Source: Saprospiraceae bacterium (GTDB lineage Bacteria > Bacteroidota > Bacteroidia > Chitinophagales > Saprospiraceae). Taken from it: 64,000 nt of DNA. The translations under genes and the position numbers were made by a program. Shown here one piece after another: positions 36,771 through 45,232 of the stretch (positions are counted from its first letter, which is position 1; every line of letters begins with the position of its first letter). The stretch is taken from the NCBI GenBank assembly GCA_020436935.1, contig JAGQWX010000003.1:1-64000 (forward strand). The letters are read 5' to 3'. A model generated the notes under the pieces. That model did no database searches. It worked only from the letters and a program-made list of their open reading frames with translations, and had not been told where the DNA came from.

Positions 36771-36778
36771 TATATTTG
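36771..36778 (+). promoter_or_regulatory. Predicted -7 promoter element
   Basis: TATATTTG, a perfect TAnnTTTG, 13 bases after the GMC stop; predicted start near 36785, leaving about 105 bases before the ATG at 36890. Confidence 0.45.
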
Positions 36779-36889
36779 ACGTAGGCGTGGGTATTTGGAT
36801 TGATTTGGAATCGTGTAATGAGGATCCTGGATCTGCAAGATGGCCACGCTATTAAGATTCTACTACCATTGCATCATAAACAGCGTTAT

Positions 36890-38008
36890 ATGAAATTCCT
36901 CTACAAAAATTTGCTTCTGATTTTATTGCTTGTTCTTACTAAAATGGTTAATGCCCAATTGGTGGTCACTGAAATCAGTTACAATCCACCTGAATCAGGC
37001 ACAGATAGTTTGGAATATATCGAAGTTTATAACAATACAGGAACAACCTTAAATCTGGACGGTTTCAGTATAAAAGACGCCGTTGTTTATGACTTTACAG
37101 GTACACTTGCTGCAAATTCATATTTGGTGATCACAAAGAGTGCTTCTGCGATGCAAGCAGTTTTTGGCATCAATGCTTTGGAATGGACGGATGGTTCGCT
37201 CAACAACGGCGGTGAGGCGCTGACCATTCTTAATGCTTCGGGAGATACTATAGATCATGTTAATTTCGATGATACGGGAGCATGGCCTAGGCAGGCAGAC
37301 GGTACTGATGGCAATGGAGGATCTATAGAATTATGCGATTTGAATAGTGACAACAGTTTGGGCGAATCCTGGAAAGTTTCAAAAAAGACGGCAGGAGTTT
37401 TGATCAATGATTTGGTGGTCTTTGGCAGCCCGGGAACATCCAATCAATGCGAAGTAATCCCAGTAGCCATCGTCACCTCAGATTTTGATTTGAAATTCAC
37501 GCCATCTGACATTACCATACATGTTGGAGAAACCGTAAGATTTCAAAACAAGGGTGGCAACCACAATGTTAATGGTTCCATTCAGACCTATCCTGATAAC
37601 CCTGTTGGTTTTGGTTTTGCAGATCCTTCTTCTGAGAACTGGACATATGATTATACCTTCATCAAAACTGGTGTGTATAAATATGTGTGTGATCCACATG
37701 CTTCATTCAATATGGTAGGAACAGTTACAGTTAAGACCCTGGACATTACTTCTTCTTTCAGAGAAATACCACAGTATCAGCAACTGGTGGTCTATCCCAA
37801 TCCTACAACAGGCAAAATCATTTTGGAAGGGGAGAGAGCGTATGACATCATTCAGGTATTCAATACCAAAGGTGAATTGGTGCAGGTTTTGAAACCTAAT
37901 CGGAATTGGGATTTACAAGTTGATTTATCTCAGGTGCCGGTTGGTGTTTACTTTGTCAAGGCAACAGCCGGAACAAAAGCTTATCTAACCAAAGTAGTTA
38001 AAGAATAA
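36890..38008 (+). CDS. T9SS-secreted protein with lamin-tail and cupredoxin domains
   Basis: A 372-aa secreted protein. Signal peptide 1-23 (to VNA-Q). Residues about 24-150 are a lamin-tail domain (VVTEISYNPPESGTDSLEYI, then IEVYNNTGTTLNLDGFSIKD). Residues about 195-283 are a plastocyanin-like cupredoxin with a full type-1 copper set: H225 (GGNHNVNG), C267, H270 (YVCDPHA) and M275. Residues about 298-372 are a T9SS type A sorting domain (VVYPNPTTGKIILEG). ATG 36890 begins the signal peptide. It follows the GMC oxidoreductase, so an electron-transfer link is possible but unproved. Confidence 0.85.
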   Translation: MKFLYKNLLLILLLVLTKMVNAQLVVTEISYNPPESGTDSLEYIEVYNNTGTTLNLDGFSIKDAVVYDFTGTLAANSYLVITKSASAMQAVFGINALEWTDGSLNNGGEALTILNASGDTIDHVNFDDTGAWPRQADGTDGNGGSIELCDLNSDNSLGESWKVSKKTAGVLINDLVVFGSPGTSNQCEVIPVAIVTSDFDLKFTPSDITIHVGETVRFQNKGGNHNVNGSIQTYPDNPVGFGFADPSSENWTYDYTFIKTGVYKYVCDPHASFNMVGTVTVKTLDITSSFREIPQYQQLVVYPNPTTGKIILEGERAYDIIQVFNTKGELVQVLKPNRNWDLQVDLSQVPVGVYFVKATAGTKAYLTKVVKE

Positions 38009-38010
38009 GC

Positions 38011-38898
38011 TTAGTGCTGATCTTCTTTTACACTTTGGATTTGCAAAAGATGAGCCATTTTCCATAGATCAAAAAGTATACTGCCACCTTTGTCATTCAA
38101 CAATTTATTTTCCATGTGCTTTTCGACGGTAATAAACAGCCTTCGGAACAATGGAATTTTGTCTACTAGTGTTACATACTTTATCAATGGTGTTTTTCCA
38201 ATTTTTCCTTGATCAGAAAGCATCGTTAGATTTTGCAAAGCCTGTTTTGTCTTAGTCAAAAAGGAAGCATTGTCGGATAATCCTGTATGAACTACTGGGT
38301 TGTCAATGTGAAATATTTTGATCTGCTTCCTAAACAAATCATAAGCCCAGGCTACGTCTTCATATCCATAACCTTCAATGTTTTCGTCGAAGTAAGCGGA
38401 GTTTAGAACATCCGCTTTTACCATGAAATTGGCTGTAAAAAGTATAGGTGGAAAGGACTTGTTTCTCTTTTTTGCACTCAGGGCTTCTTTTTGCCTGCCG
38501 ATTTTCCAATGTAAGAGACGCCCAGCTTCAGGTGCTTTTTGTTCATAATCTATTCCTCCGCACACCACAGGCTTATCAAGATGCTTCAAGTAATTGGAGA
38601 TAAAGTCTTCATTGTCAATCCTTACATCACAGTCCAAAAAAATCAGATTTTCATAACGAGCCAGCTTCATCAGCTTGTTTCTTATCCTGGACCTGCCCAC
38701 ATTTTCTGAAGATTCGATATAAGAGACATTAATCAATTCATGCAATTGGTGATTCTCCGCTTTGCTTGCTGGATCGTCAGAGCCATCGTCAATGACTATG
38801 ATTTGATAATCCCGGACCGATGCCTCCAACAAATGTTGTACTCTATTTACAAGAGCCCTTACATTTGTATTGTACACCGGAATCAGGACTGATATCAT
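38011..38898 (-). CDS. Family 2 glycosyltransferase
   Basis: A 295-aa GT-A glycosyltransferase. MISVLIPVYNTNVRALVNRV, IIVIDDGSDDPASKAEN, NLIFLDCDVRIDNEDF (DxD-like) and YGYEDVAWAYDLFRK (catalytic region) are present. It makes a glycosidic bond using a nucleotide sugar; acceptor unknown. ATG 38898 is chosen over a TTG one codon earlier. It follows argH after 3 bases and so is probably the last gene of the arg operon transcript, an unusual place for a glycosyltransferase. Confidence 0.85.
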   Translation of the reverse strand: MISVLIPVYNTNVRALVNRVQHLLEASVRDYQIIVIDDGSDDPASKAENHQLHELINVSYIESSENVGRSRIRNKLMKLARYENLIFLDCDVRIDNEDFISNYLKHLDKPVVCGGIDYEQKAPEAGRLLHWKIGRQKEALSAKKRNKSFPPILFTANFMVKADVLNSAYFDENIEGYGYEDVAWAYDLFRKQIKIFHIDNPVVHTGLSDNASFLTKTKQALQNLTMLSDQGKIGKTPLIKYVTLVDKIPLFRRLFITVEKHMENKLLNDKGGSILFDLWKMAHLLQIQSVKEDQH

Positions 38899-38901
38899 CA
38901 A

Positions 38902-40203
38902 TTAAAATTTTGAAAGCACTTTCTCCATGGAAGCGACTATTTCATCATTGCACAATCTGAAAACTGAGCCTTCGTGTGCTTCTGATTCATTGATGCTGAG
39001 ATTGGGCTTCTTATAAGTGCCCTCATTGACCGCATTGCCCACAATTTTGTAAGCGTCTCTGAATGGTATTCCTTTGATCACCAGTTCATTTACAGAGTCT
39101 ACGGTAAACAAAAGCTTGTACTGTGGGTCATCGAGGATGCCTTTTTTGATTTTGATGTTTTCGAGCATCAACACTGCCATATCGATGCAAGCTTTGAGTT
39201 CTTCTATAGCGGGGAAAAGCATTTCTTTGGTCAGTTGCATTTCCCTGTGATAGCCTGAAGGCAGATTGGTCATCATCATGGTAAGCTCATTGGGCAATGC
39301 CTGGATGCGGTTGCATTTGCCTCTGATCAATTCAAAGACATCAGGATTTTTTTTGTGCGGCATGATCGAACTCCCGGTGGTGAGGTGGTCAGGAAAGCTG
39401 ATGAAGCCAAAATTTTGATTCATATAGATGCAACAATCCATGCTAAGGCGGGCGAGGGTAGCAGCAAGGTATGACAATGCAGTTCCTGTTGCCTTTTCTG
39501 CTTTGCCTCTTGTCATTTGAGCATATACTGCGTTCCAGTTGAGGTCTTCAAAGTCCAAAAGCTCAGTCGTTCTTTTTCTATTGAGTGGAAAAGTTGACCC
39601 ATATCCTGCTCCGCTTCCCAAAGGATTTTTATTGACAATCCTGTACGCAGCTTCCAGCATTTCCAGGTCGTCGATCAATGCTTCTGCATAAGCTCCAAAC
39701 CATTGTCCAAAACTGGAAGGCATGGCCAATTGCAAATGCGTATATCCCGGAAGTCCATAATCTTTGAATGCATTGCTTTGTTGGATGAGGAGCTGAAACA
39801 AGCTTTCCACCACTTTTTTGATCTCTAAAATTTCAGACCTCAGATAAAGTTTGATGTCTACAGCTACCTGGTCATTTCTTGATCGACCACTGTGTATCAT
39901 TTTACCAGCTTCACCTATGGCAGCAGTCAATTGCATTTCCACCTGGGAATGCACATCCTCCACATCCTCCTCGATTTTAAAGTCGCCATTTTCAATGCTT
40001 TCAAGAATGTCTTTCAAACCTTTGACTGCAAGGGCTGCGTCATCTTTAGACATCAGTCCGACCTCACCAAGCATGGTCACATGTGCGATGGAACCTTTCA
40101 CATCATGCCTTGCCAGCAAGATGTCAAACTCTTTGTCTCTGCCGACTGTAAATTTTTCAATGCTGTCGTTGATGTTGTGTCCGTCCTTTTGCCAAAGCTT
40201 CAT
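38902..40203 (-). CDS. argH: Argininosuccinate lyase
   Basis: A 433-aa fumarase/aspartase superfamily lyase releasing arginine and fumarate, the last step of arginine synthesis. The loop GSSIMPHKKNPDVFELIRGK carries the signature and catalytic Ser; also HSQVEMQLTAAIGEAGKMIH and TGTALSYLAATLARL. A little shorter than the common 460 aa but complete. It lies between argE and a glycosyltransferase in the arg cluster. Confidence 0.96.
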   Translation of the reverse strand: MKLWQKDGHNINDSIEKFTVGRDKEFDILLARHDVKGSIAHVTMLGEVGLMSKDDAALAVKGLKDILESIENGDFKIEEDVEDVHSQVEMQLTAAIGEAGKMIHSGRSRNDQVAVDIKLYLRSEILEIKKVVESLFQLLIQQSNAFKDYGLPGYTHLQLAMPSSFGQWFGAYAEALIDDLEMLEAAYRIVNKNPLGSGAGYGSTFPLNRKRTTELLDFEDLNWNAVYAQMTRGKAEKATGTALSYLAATLARLSMDCCIYMNQNFGFISFPDHLTTGSSIMPHKKNPDVFELIRGKCNRIQALPNELTMMMTNLPSGYHREMQLTKEMLFPAIEELKACIDMAVLMLENIKIKKGILDDPQYKLLFTVDSVNELVIKGIPFRDAYKIVGNAVNEGTYKKPNLSINESEAHEGSVFRLCNDEIVASMEKVLSKF

Positions 40204-40236
40204 CTTTCTTATTGTTTCTTTTTGAATGTCAGTATT

Positions 40237-41349
40237 TTATGCAGAAATACCCTGCAAAATATGAATGTAATCGTGGATTCCCTGCCTGATTTCATCGAGG
40301 TAAATAAATTCATCGGCGGTGTGAGATCTTGCACTGTCTCCCGGTCCCATTTTTAACGCTGGAAATGGCATCAAAGCTTTATCAGAAGTGGTAGGGCTGC
40401 CATAAATGCTTTTCCCCATTTTTTTACCTGAAATTATCAAGGGATGGTCTTCCGGAATGATGCTCGATTTGAGTCGCATGCTTCTCGGTTGAAGATCAGC
40501 ATGGAAACATGTTTTCAAGCTGCTCAGCACTTCCTCAAATGTATAACATTCGTTGATACGACAATCCAACACAAAATTGCATGTCGCCGGAACTACATTG
40601 TGGGCCTTGTTGTCTGTCGAAGCAACGGTGCAGCTCACTTTCACAGGCCCCAAAAATGGAGACACTTTGGTGAAAGTTTTTGCTGCATCAAAGCTTTCCA
40701 AGTCTTTGACAAACTTGAGTAATGCACTTTCTCCTTCTTCCCGGGCTGCGTGGCCTGCAATGCCATGGTATACACCATCAACTACCATGAGTCCGCGCTC
40801 AGCTATTGCCATTTGCAACAATGTTGGCTCACCTACTATGGCGAAGTCAATTTTGAGTGATGCGGCAAGCGTTGAAGCAAGGAAGAATTCTATTCCTCCT
40901 TTACCACTGATTTCTTCTTCAGCACTAGCCACCAGAATAATGTTGAACTTGGGTAGTGGATGTTGTTCGAAGAAAAGATAAGTGACAATCAATGTAACCA
41001 GGCAGCCACCTGCATCGTTGCTTCCTAATCCGTAAAGCTTTCCATCTTCAACCAATGGTTGAAATGGGTCTTTGGTATAATTGGGATTGGGCTTGACAGT
41101 ATCGTGATGTGAATTGAGTAAAATGGTTGGCTTGTCCGGATCGAAATGATGTGGTACAGCCAGAATATTGTTGCCAACGCTTTGAGGTTGTGCGCCATGC
41201 TTCTTTAGAAAGTCAGATATAGCGTTTGCTGTTTCAGATTCTTCTTTGGAGAAGGAAGGTATAGAGATGAGCTGTTGCAGCAAATCAACGGCCTGATCAT
41301 ACCAATAATCAATGGAGGATTTATTTGATGAGGGTACCGGTTTTGCCAC
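40237..41349 (-). CDS. argE: Acetylornithine/acylcitrulline deacylase (M20)
   Basis: A 370-aa M20 metallo-deacylase. ILLNSHHDTVKPN gives the first metal His, GSNDAGGCL the bridging Asp, and ASAEEEISGKGGIEF the catalytic Glu pair; SARSHTADEFIYLDEI is the C-terminal metal His. In an operon with an acylornithine transcarbamylase it should remove the acyl group from N-acylcitrulline rather than N-acylornithine. The only early start is GTG 41349, giving a 29-base overlap with argB. Confidence 0.9.
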   Translation of the reverse strand: MAKPVPSSNKSSIDYWYDQAVDLLQQLISIPSFSKEESETANAISDFLKKHGAQPQSVGNNILAVPHHFDPDKPTILLNSHHDTVKPNPNYTKDPFQPLVEDGKLYGLGSNDAGGCLVTLIVTYLFFEQHPLPKFNIILVASAEEEISGKGGIEFFLASTLAASLKIDFAIVGEPTLLQMAIAERGLMVVDGVYHGIAGHAAREEGESALLKFVKDLESFDAAKTFTKVSPFLGPVKVSCTVASTDNKAHNVVPATCNFVLDCRINECYTFEEVLSSLKTCFHADLQPRSMRLKSSIIPEDHPLIISGKKMGKSIYGSPTTSDKALMPFPALKMGPGDSARSHTADEFIYLDEIRQGIHDYIHILQGISA

Positions 41350-42100
41350 TGGTCAATTCTTTTATTTTTTCTGCTTTACCAATGATTACACCATCTATGC
41401 CCCTTGATACGGCACTGAATGCATTGTCAAGCTTTGGAATCATACCGGCGAATATCTTACTTTCTGCCTTTAATTCTTCATAATATTCAGAAGATAAATG
41501 AGGAATGACTGATGCGTCATCGTCAACATCGAGCAATACGCCTTCTTTTTCGAAGCTATAAATGAGCGTAGTTTTGAATTCTTTGGCCATAGCGGTTGCT
41601 ATTTCCTGAGCTACTGTGTCCGCATTGGTGTTGAGCAATTGGCCTTTGCCATCATGGGTTATTGCAGAAAATACAGGAACAAGTCCTGCTTGGAGCAAGG
41701 CCGAAATCACTGATGTGTTGACCATATCAACATCTCCAACATATCCATAATCCAAAAGTGCAACAGTTCTTTTATGGCTCAAAATGGTATTGCCGTCTGC
41801 ACCGCTCAATCCTATGGCGTTGCAGCCATTGGCTTGTAATTGTGCAACGATGTTTTTATTGATCAGGCCAGCGTACACCATGGTGACAATTTCGAGCGTA
41901 GATGCGTCGGTAATTCTTCTGCCGTTGACCATGGTTTGTTCTACTCCCATTTTATCTGCAAGGGCAGTAGCGATTTTGCCACCTCCATGAATGAGGATGA
42001 TGCGGTCTTCGATCGAAGATAAATCGCTTAAAAATTGAGCCAGCTTTGACTCATTATCAACGATATTGCCTCCTATTTTGATGACGAATAATCGACTCAT
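41321..42100 (-). CDS. argB: N-acetylglutamate (acylglutamate) kinase
   Basis: A 259-aa amino-acid kinase. FVIKIGGNIVDNESK starts the fold, and ILIHGGGKIATALADKMG, GLSGADGNTILSHK and LLNTNADTVAQEIATAMAKE follow. It phosphorylates the acylated glutamate intermediate. ATG 42100 is chosen because it begins the kinase motif and overlaps the argF' stop as ATGA; upstream in-frame codons belong to argF'. The C-terminus overlaps argE by 29 bases. Confidence 0.94.
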   Translation of the reverse strand: MSRLFVIKIGGNIVDNESKLAQFLSDLSSIEDRIILIHGGGKIATALADKMGVEQTMVNGRRITDASTLEIVTMVYAGLINKNIVAQLQANGCNAIGLSGADGNTILSHKRTVALLDYGYVGDVDMVNTSVISALLQAGLVPVFSAITHDGKGQLLNTNADTVAQEIATAMAKEFKTTLIYSFEKEGVLLDVDDDASVIPHLSSEYYEELKAESKIFAGMIPKLDNAFSAVSRGIDGVIIGKAEKIKELTSGKTGTLIK

Positions 42101-43044
42101 GCCTTGAGAATTTCTGATAAAACCGCTTGAGCAGCCCAAACTCTGTTGCCTGCCTGGTGCGTCACAATGCTGTTGGGACCATCCAGTACCTCGCCGCTGA
42201 GTTCGATGTTGCGCCTTACAGGTAAACAATGCATGACTTTGGCGTCATTGGTATTTTCCAAATGGGCATTGGTCAGCATCCAGCTGGTGTCTGTGTTGAG
42301 CACAGCCCCATAATCATTATAGGAAGACCAGTTTTTTACATATACAAAGTCTGCCCCCTCGAGTGCTTCTTTCTGATTGTGAGTGATTTGTGCTCCCGAT
42401 GTGAAAGAGGAATCCAGATCATATCCTTCAGGATGAGTTATGACAAAATCTGCCTTGTCCCATTTGTTGACCCATTGAGCGAAGCTGTTGGCTACACAGT
42501 GTGGGATAGATTTGATGTGGGGTGCCCAGGTCAATACCACTTTCGGTCTGCCAGCGGGCTTTTTTTCTGTCATGGTGATGATGTCAGCCAGACTTTGAAG
42601 CGGATGAAGGGTCGCACTCTCCAGACTTACTACAGGAAGGCCGCTGTATTTGACGATCTGCTTCATGATGTGCTCTGAGTAATCGTCTTCCCTGTTTTTA
42701 AATGCCGGGAAAGCCCTTACTGCGAGGATGTCAAAATACTGCCCGAATACTCTGGCTGCGTCTTTGATGTGTTCTACCGTGGTGCCATTCATGATGGCGT
42801 CGTCTTCAAACTCCAATGCCCAGCCCTCGCTGCCCGCGTTGAGCAGAATGGGTTCGATACCGAGATTTTTAGCGGCAATCTGGGTACTCAACCTGGTACG
42901 CATGCTGGGATTCATGAAGATGCATCCTATTCTTTTACCTGCACCGAGGCTAGAGTCGCTTAAAGGGTTTGATTTATAAAACAGGGCTTTGTTGACCAGA
43001 CTTTCTATGTCTGCAACATCATGCGCCGATAAAAATTTCTGCAT
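42097..43044 (-). CDS. argF': N-acylornithine transcarbamylase (ArgF')
   Basis: A 315-aa transcarbamylase that carbamoylates an N-acylated ornithine. The carbamoyl-phosphate motif is SMRTRLS (47-53); also HPLQSLAD and the substrate motif MHCLPVRRN. The sequence is of the Bacteroidota ArgF' type, as the block VLTWAPHIKSIPHCVANSFA and WALEFEDDAIMNG show, not classical OTCase. Residue 90 is Val (MNGTTVEH); in published AOTCase/SOTCase work this position (Glu92 in Xanthomonas, Pro90 in B. fragilis) sets acetyl versus succinyl preference, and Val favours succinyl. ATG 43044 gives a 26-base overlap with argD; a TTG three codons earlier is possible. Confidence 0.92.
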   Translation of the reverse strand: MQKFLSAHDVADIESLVNKALFYKSNPLSDSSLGAGKRIGCIFMNPSMRTRLSTQIAAKNLGIEPILLNAGSEGWALEFEDDAIMNGTTVEHIKDAARVFGQYFDILAVRAFPAFKNREDDYSEHIMKQIVKYSGLPVVSLESATLHPLQSLADIITMTEKKPAGRPKVVLTWAPHIKSIPHCVANSFAQWVNKWDKADFVITHPEGYDLDSSFTSGAQITHNQKEALEGADFVYVKNWSSYNDYGAVLNTDTSWMLTNAHLENTNDAKVMHCLPVRRNIELSGEVLDGPNSIVTHQAGNRVWAAQAVLSEILKA

Positions 43045-44182
43045 TTTGTTCAATGTTTAATTCAATGGCCATGGCCTGTAAAAATTCATTAACTTCTGTG
43101 GCAGAGAGCGCCAGTGAGGGCAGTAGTCTGACCACGTTGGGCTTTGAAGTACCGGTGAAGACTTTTTGATTATTGAGCAATCGCTTTCTGAGATCTGCAT
43201 TTTCTTCATCGGGATCAAAGCCAATCATCAATCCCTTACCTCTGACATTCTGGATATGTGGCATTTGTCTCAAAACACTCATCAGATGATGCCCTACTTT
43301 AGCGGCATTGGCTATCAGGTGATTGTTTTTAATCTCTTCAAGCACTCCAATAGCTGCAGCACATGCCAGATGATTACCACCAAATGTTGTCCCTAACATG
43401 CCGTGTTTCGGCTTGATGTGAGGAGCAATAGAAATGGCACCAATGGGAAATCCATTGCCCATACCTTTAGCCATGCTGTAAATGTCTGCATTTACACCGG
43501 CACTGTCATGAGAATAAAACATACCGGATCTGCCGTATCCGCACTGGATGGCATCTGCTATATAAAGACTTCCATATTGATCGCATAAGTTTCTGATTTC
43601 CAATAGGAATTCGTCAGTCGCTACATTGATACCTCCAACGCCCTGAATGCCTTCAACTATGACTGCTGCAATCTCATTGCCATTGTTTTTGAAGACTTCC
43701 TGTAAAGCCTGGATGTCATTGAAAGGAGAAAAAATGATGTTGTCAGTCTCGTTGATGGGAGCCACAATAGAAGGGCTGTCTGTAGCCGCTACCGCCAGAC
43801 TGGTACGACCGTGGAACGATTTAGAAAACGCTACCGCTTTTTTTCTGCCGGTATGGAAAGAAGCCAGCTTCAAAGCATTTTCATTGGCCTCTGCACCACT
43901 GTTGACCAAAAATAATTGATAATCTTTTTTACCTGATACTTCACCCAATAGATCTGCCAATTGGTTTTGCAGATCGATAATGACAGAGTTGGAATAGAAT
44001 GCAAGTGTTGCTACCTGGTCCTGGATTTTTTTGACCCAATGGTCATTGCTGTGACCTACACTGATCACGGCATGTCCACCATACATGTCCAGATACCTGG
44101 TGCCTTCGCTGTCCCAAACATAGGACCCTTTTCCTTTTACAATCGTAATGGGATTGAGTGGGTAAACATCGAAGAGTTGCAT
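43019..44182 (-). CDS. argD: Acetylornithine (acylornithine) aminotransferase
   Basis: A 387-aa class III PLP aminotransferase. LDMYGGHAVISVGHSNDHWV near the N-terminus, NSGAEANENALKLA, AFSKSFHGRTSLAVAAT, ADAIQCGYGRSGMFY and the PLP-lysine block SMAKGMGNGFPIGA are present. It makes N-acylornithine from the acylglutamate semialdehyde. Overlaps argF' by 26 bases; 55 bases after argC. Confidence 0.95.
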   Translation of the reverse strand: MQLFDVYPLNPITIVKGKGSYVWDSEGTRYLDMYGGHAVISVGHSNDHWVKKIQDQVATLAFYSNSVIIDLQNQLADLLGEVSGKKDYQLFLVNSGAEANENALKLASFHTGRKKAVAFSKSFHGRTSLAVAATDSPSIVAPINETDNIIFSPFNDIQALQEVFKNNGNEIAAVIVEGIQGVGGINVATDEFLLEIRNLCDQYGSLYIADAIQCGYGRSGMFYSHDSAGVNADIYSMAKGMGNGFPIGAISIAPHIKPKHGMLGTTFGGNHLACAAAIGVLEEIKNNHLIANAAKVGHHLMSVLRQMPHIQNVRGKGLMIGFDPDEENADLRKRLLNNQKVFTGTSKPNVVRLLPSLALSATEVNEFLQAMAIELNIEQNAEIFIGA

Positions 44183-44237
44183 GATCTATTAGTTTTTACT
44201 TGAATGAATATAAGTTAATTATTTATAAAACAGCTCA

Positions 44238-45224
44238 TTAGAAGGCGTTCCCCTTGAGCCTGAGTCCGGTCGATTCGTCAAGGCCAAAGATAATGTTCAT
44301 ATTTTGAACAGCCTGTCCGCTGGCACCTTTTACCAGATTGTCAATGACAGAATGTATTACCAAAGTTCCTTCGTTCTGCTCCAATTGAATCAAACAATGG
44401 TTGGTGTTGACTACTTGTTTGAGGTGGATGGGTTCATCGGAGATTGAAGTAAACGGCTGGTTATGATAATATTCTTCGTAGAGCGTTTTCAGCTCTTCAA
44501 GGCTTTTGTCACATTTCAGGGTAGAGGAAATAAATATGCCTCTCGTGAAATCTCCGCGCCAGGGTATGAAGTTGACGGATGCATTTTGATTGCCCTGTAG
44601 TTGTGCCAATGACTCACTGATTTCCCCAATGTGTTGATGACTCAAACTTTTGTAGGCCTGGATGTTGTTCTGTCTCCACGAAAAGTGGCCTGTTGCCGAG
44701 AGAGATTGACCCGCTCCGGTAGATCCGGTGATGCCCGTTGTGAACACATCTGTTAAAAGATTGGCATTGGCCAATGGAAGCAATCCCAGTTGAATGGCCG
44801 TTGCGAAGCAGCCCGGATTGGCGATACTGTTTGACGACTTGATGCGTTCTTTATTCAGTTCAGGTAAGCCATAGACAAATTTTCTTCCTTTTGCCTCTGA
44901 TTTGGATGCGAGTCTGAAATCGTGGGATAAATCGATGATTTTCAATGATTCAGGCAGACTTTGTGCATCTAAAAATTTAACTGCTTCTCCATGCCCTGCG
45001 CACAGAAAGACAACGTCCATCTCTGCGTAGTTTTCCTGGTCTGAAAATGTGAGATTTTCTGAAAACAAGTCATGATGTACAGCGCCAATATTTTTGCCGG
45101 CGTTGCTTTTGCTATTGATCAAAGCAATGTCAACATTTGGATGGTTGACCAATATCCTCAGGAGTTCACCTCCAGTATATCCGGCTCCTCCAACTATTCC
45201 CACTTTGATCTTGCGCTCTGTCAT
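44238..45224 (-). CDS. argC: N-acetyl-gamma-glutamyl-phosphate reductase
   Basis: A 328-aa NADP-dependent reductase. IVGGAGYTGGELLRILVNHP is the dinucleotide motif, SIANPGCFATAIQLGLLPL has the catalytic Cys, and HQHIGEISESLAQ and a C-terminal TNHCLIQLEQNEG follow. It reduces the acylglutamyl phosphate to semialdehyde. It begins 8 bases after the argG stop. Confidence 0.95.
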   Translation of the reverse strand: MTERKIKVGIVGGAGYTGGELLRILVNHPNVDIALINSKSNAGKNIGAVHHDLFSENLTFSDQENYAEMDVVFLCAGHGEAVKFLDAQSLPESLKIIDLSHDFRLASKSEAKGRKFVYGLPELNKERIKSSNSIANPGCFATAIQLGLLPLANANLLTDVFTTGITGSTGAGQSLSATGHFSWRQNNIQAYKSLSHQHIGEISESLAQLQGNQNASVNFIPWRGDFTRGIFISSTLKCDKSLEELKTLYEEYYHNQPFTSISDEPIHLKQVVNTNHCLIQLEQNEGTLVIHSVIDNLVKGASGQAVQNMNIIFGLDESTGLRLKGNAF

Positions 45225-45232
45225 GATTGTTC

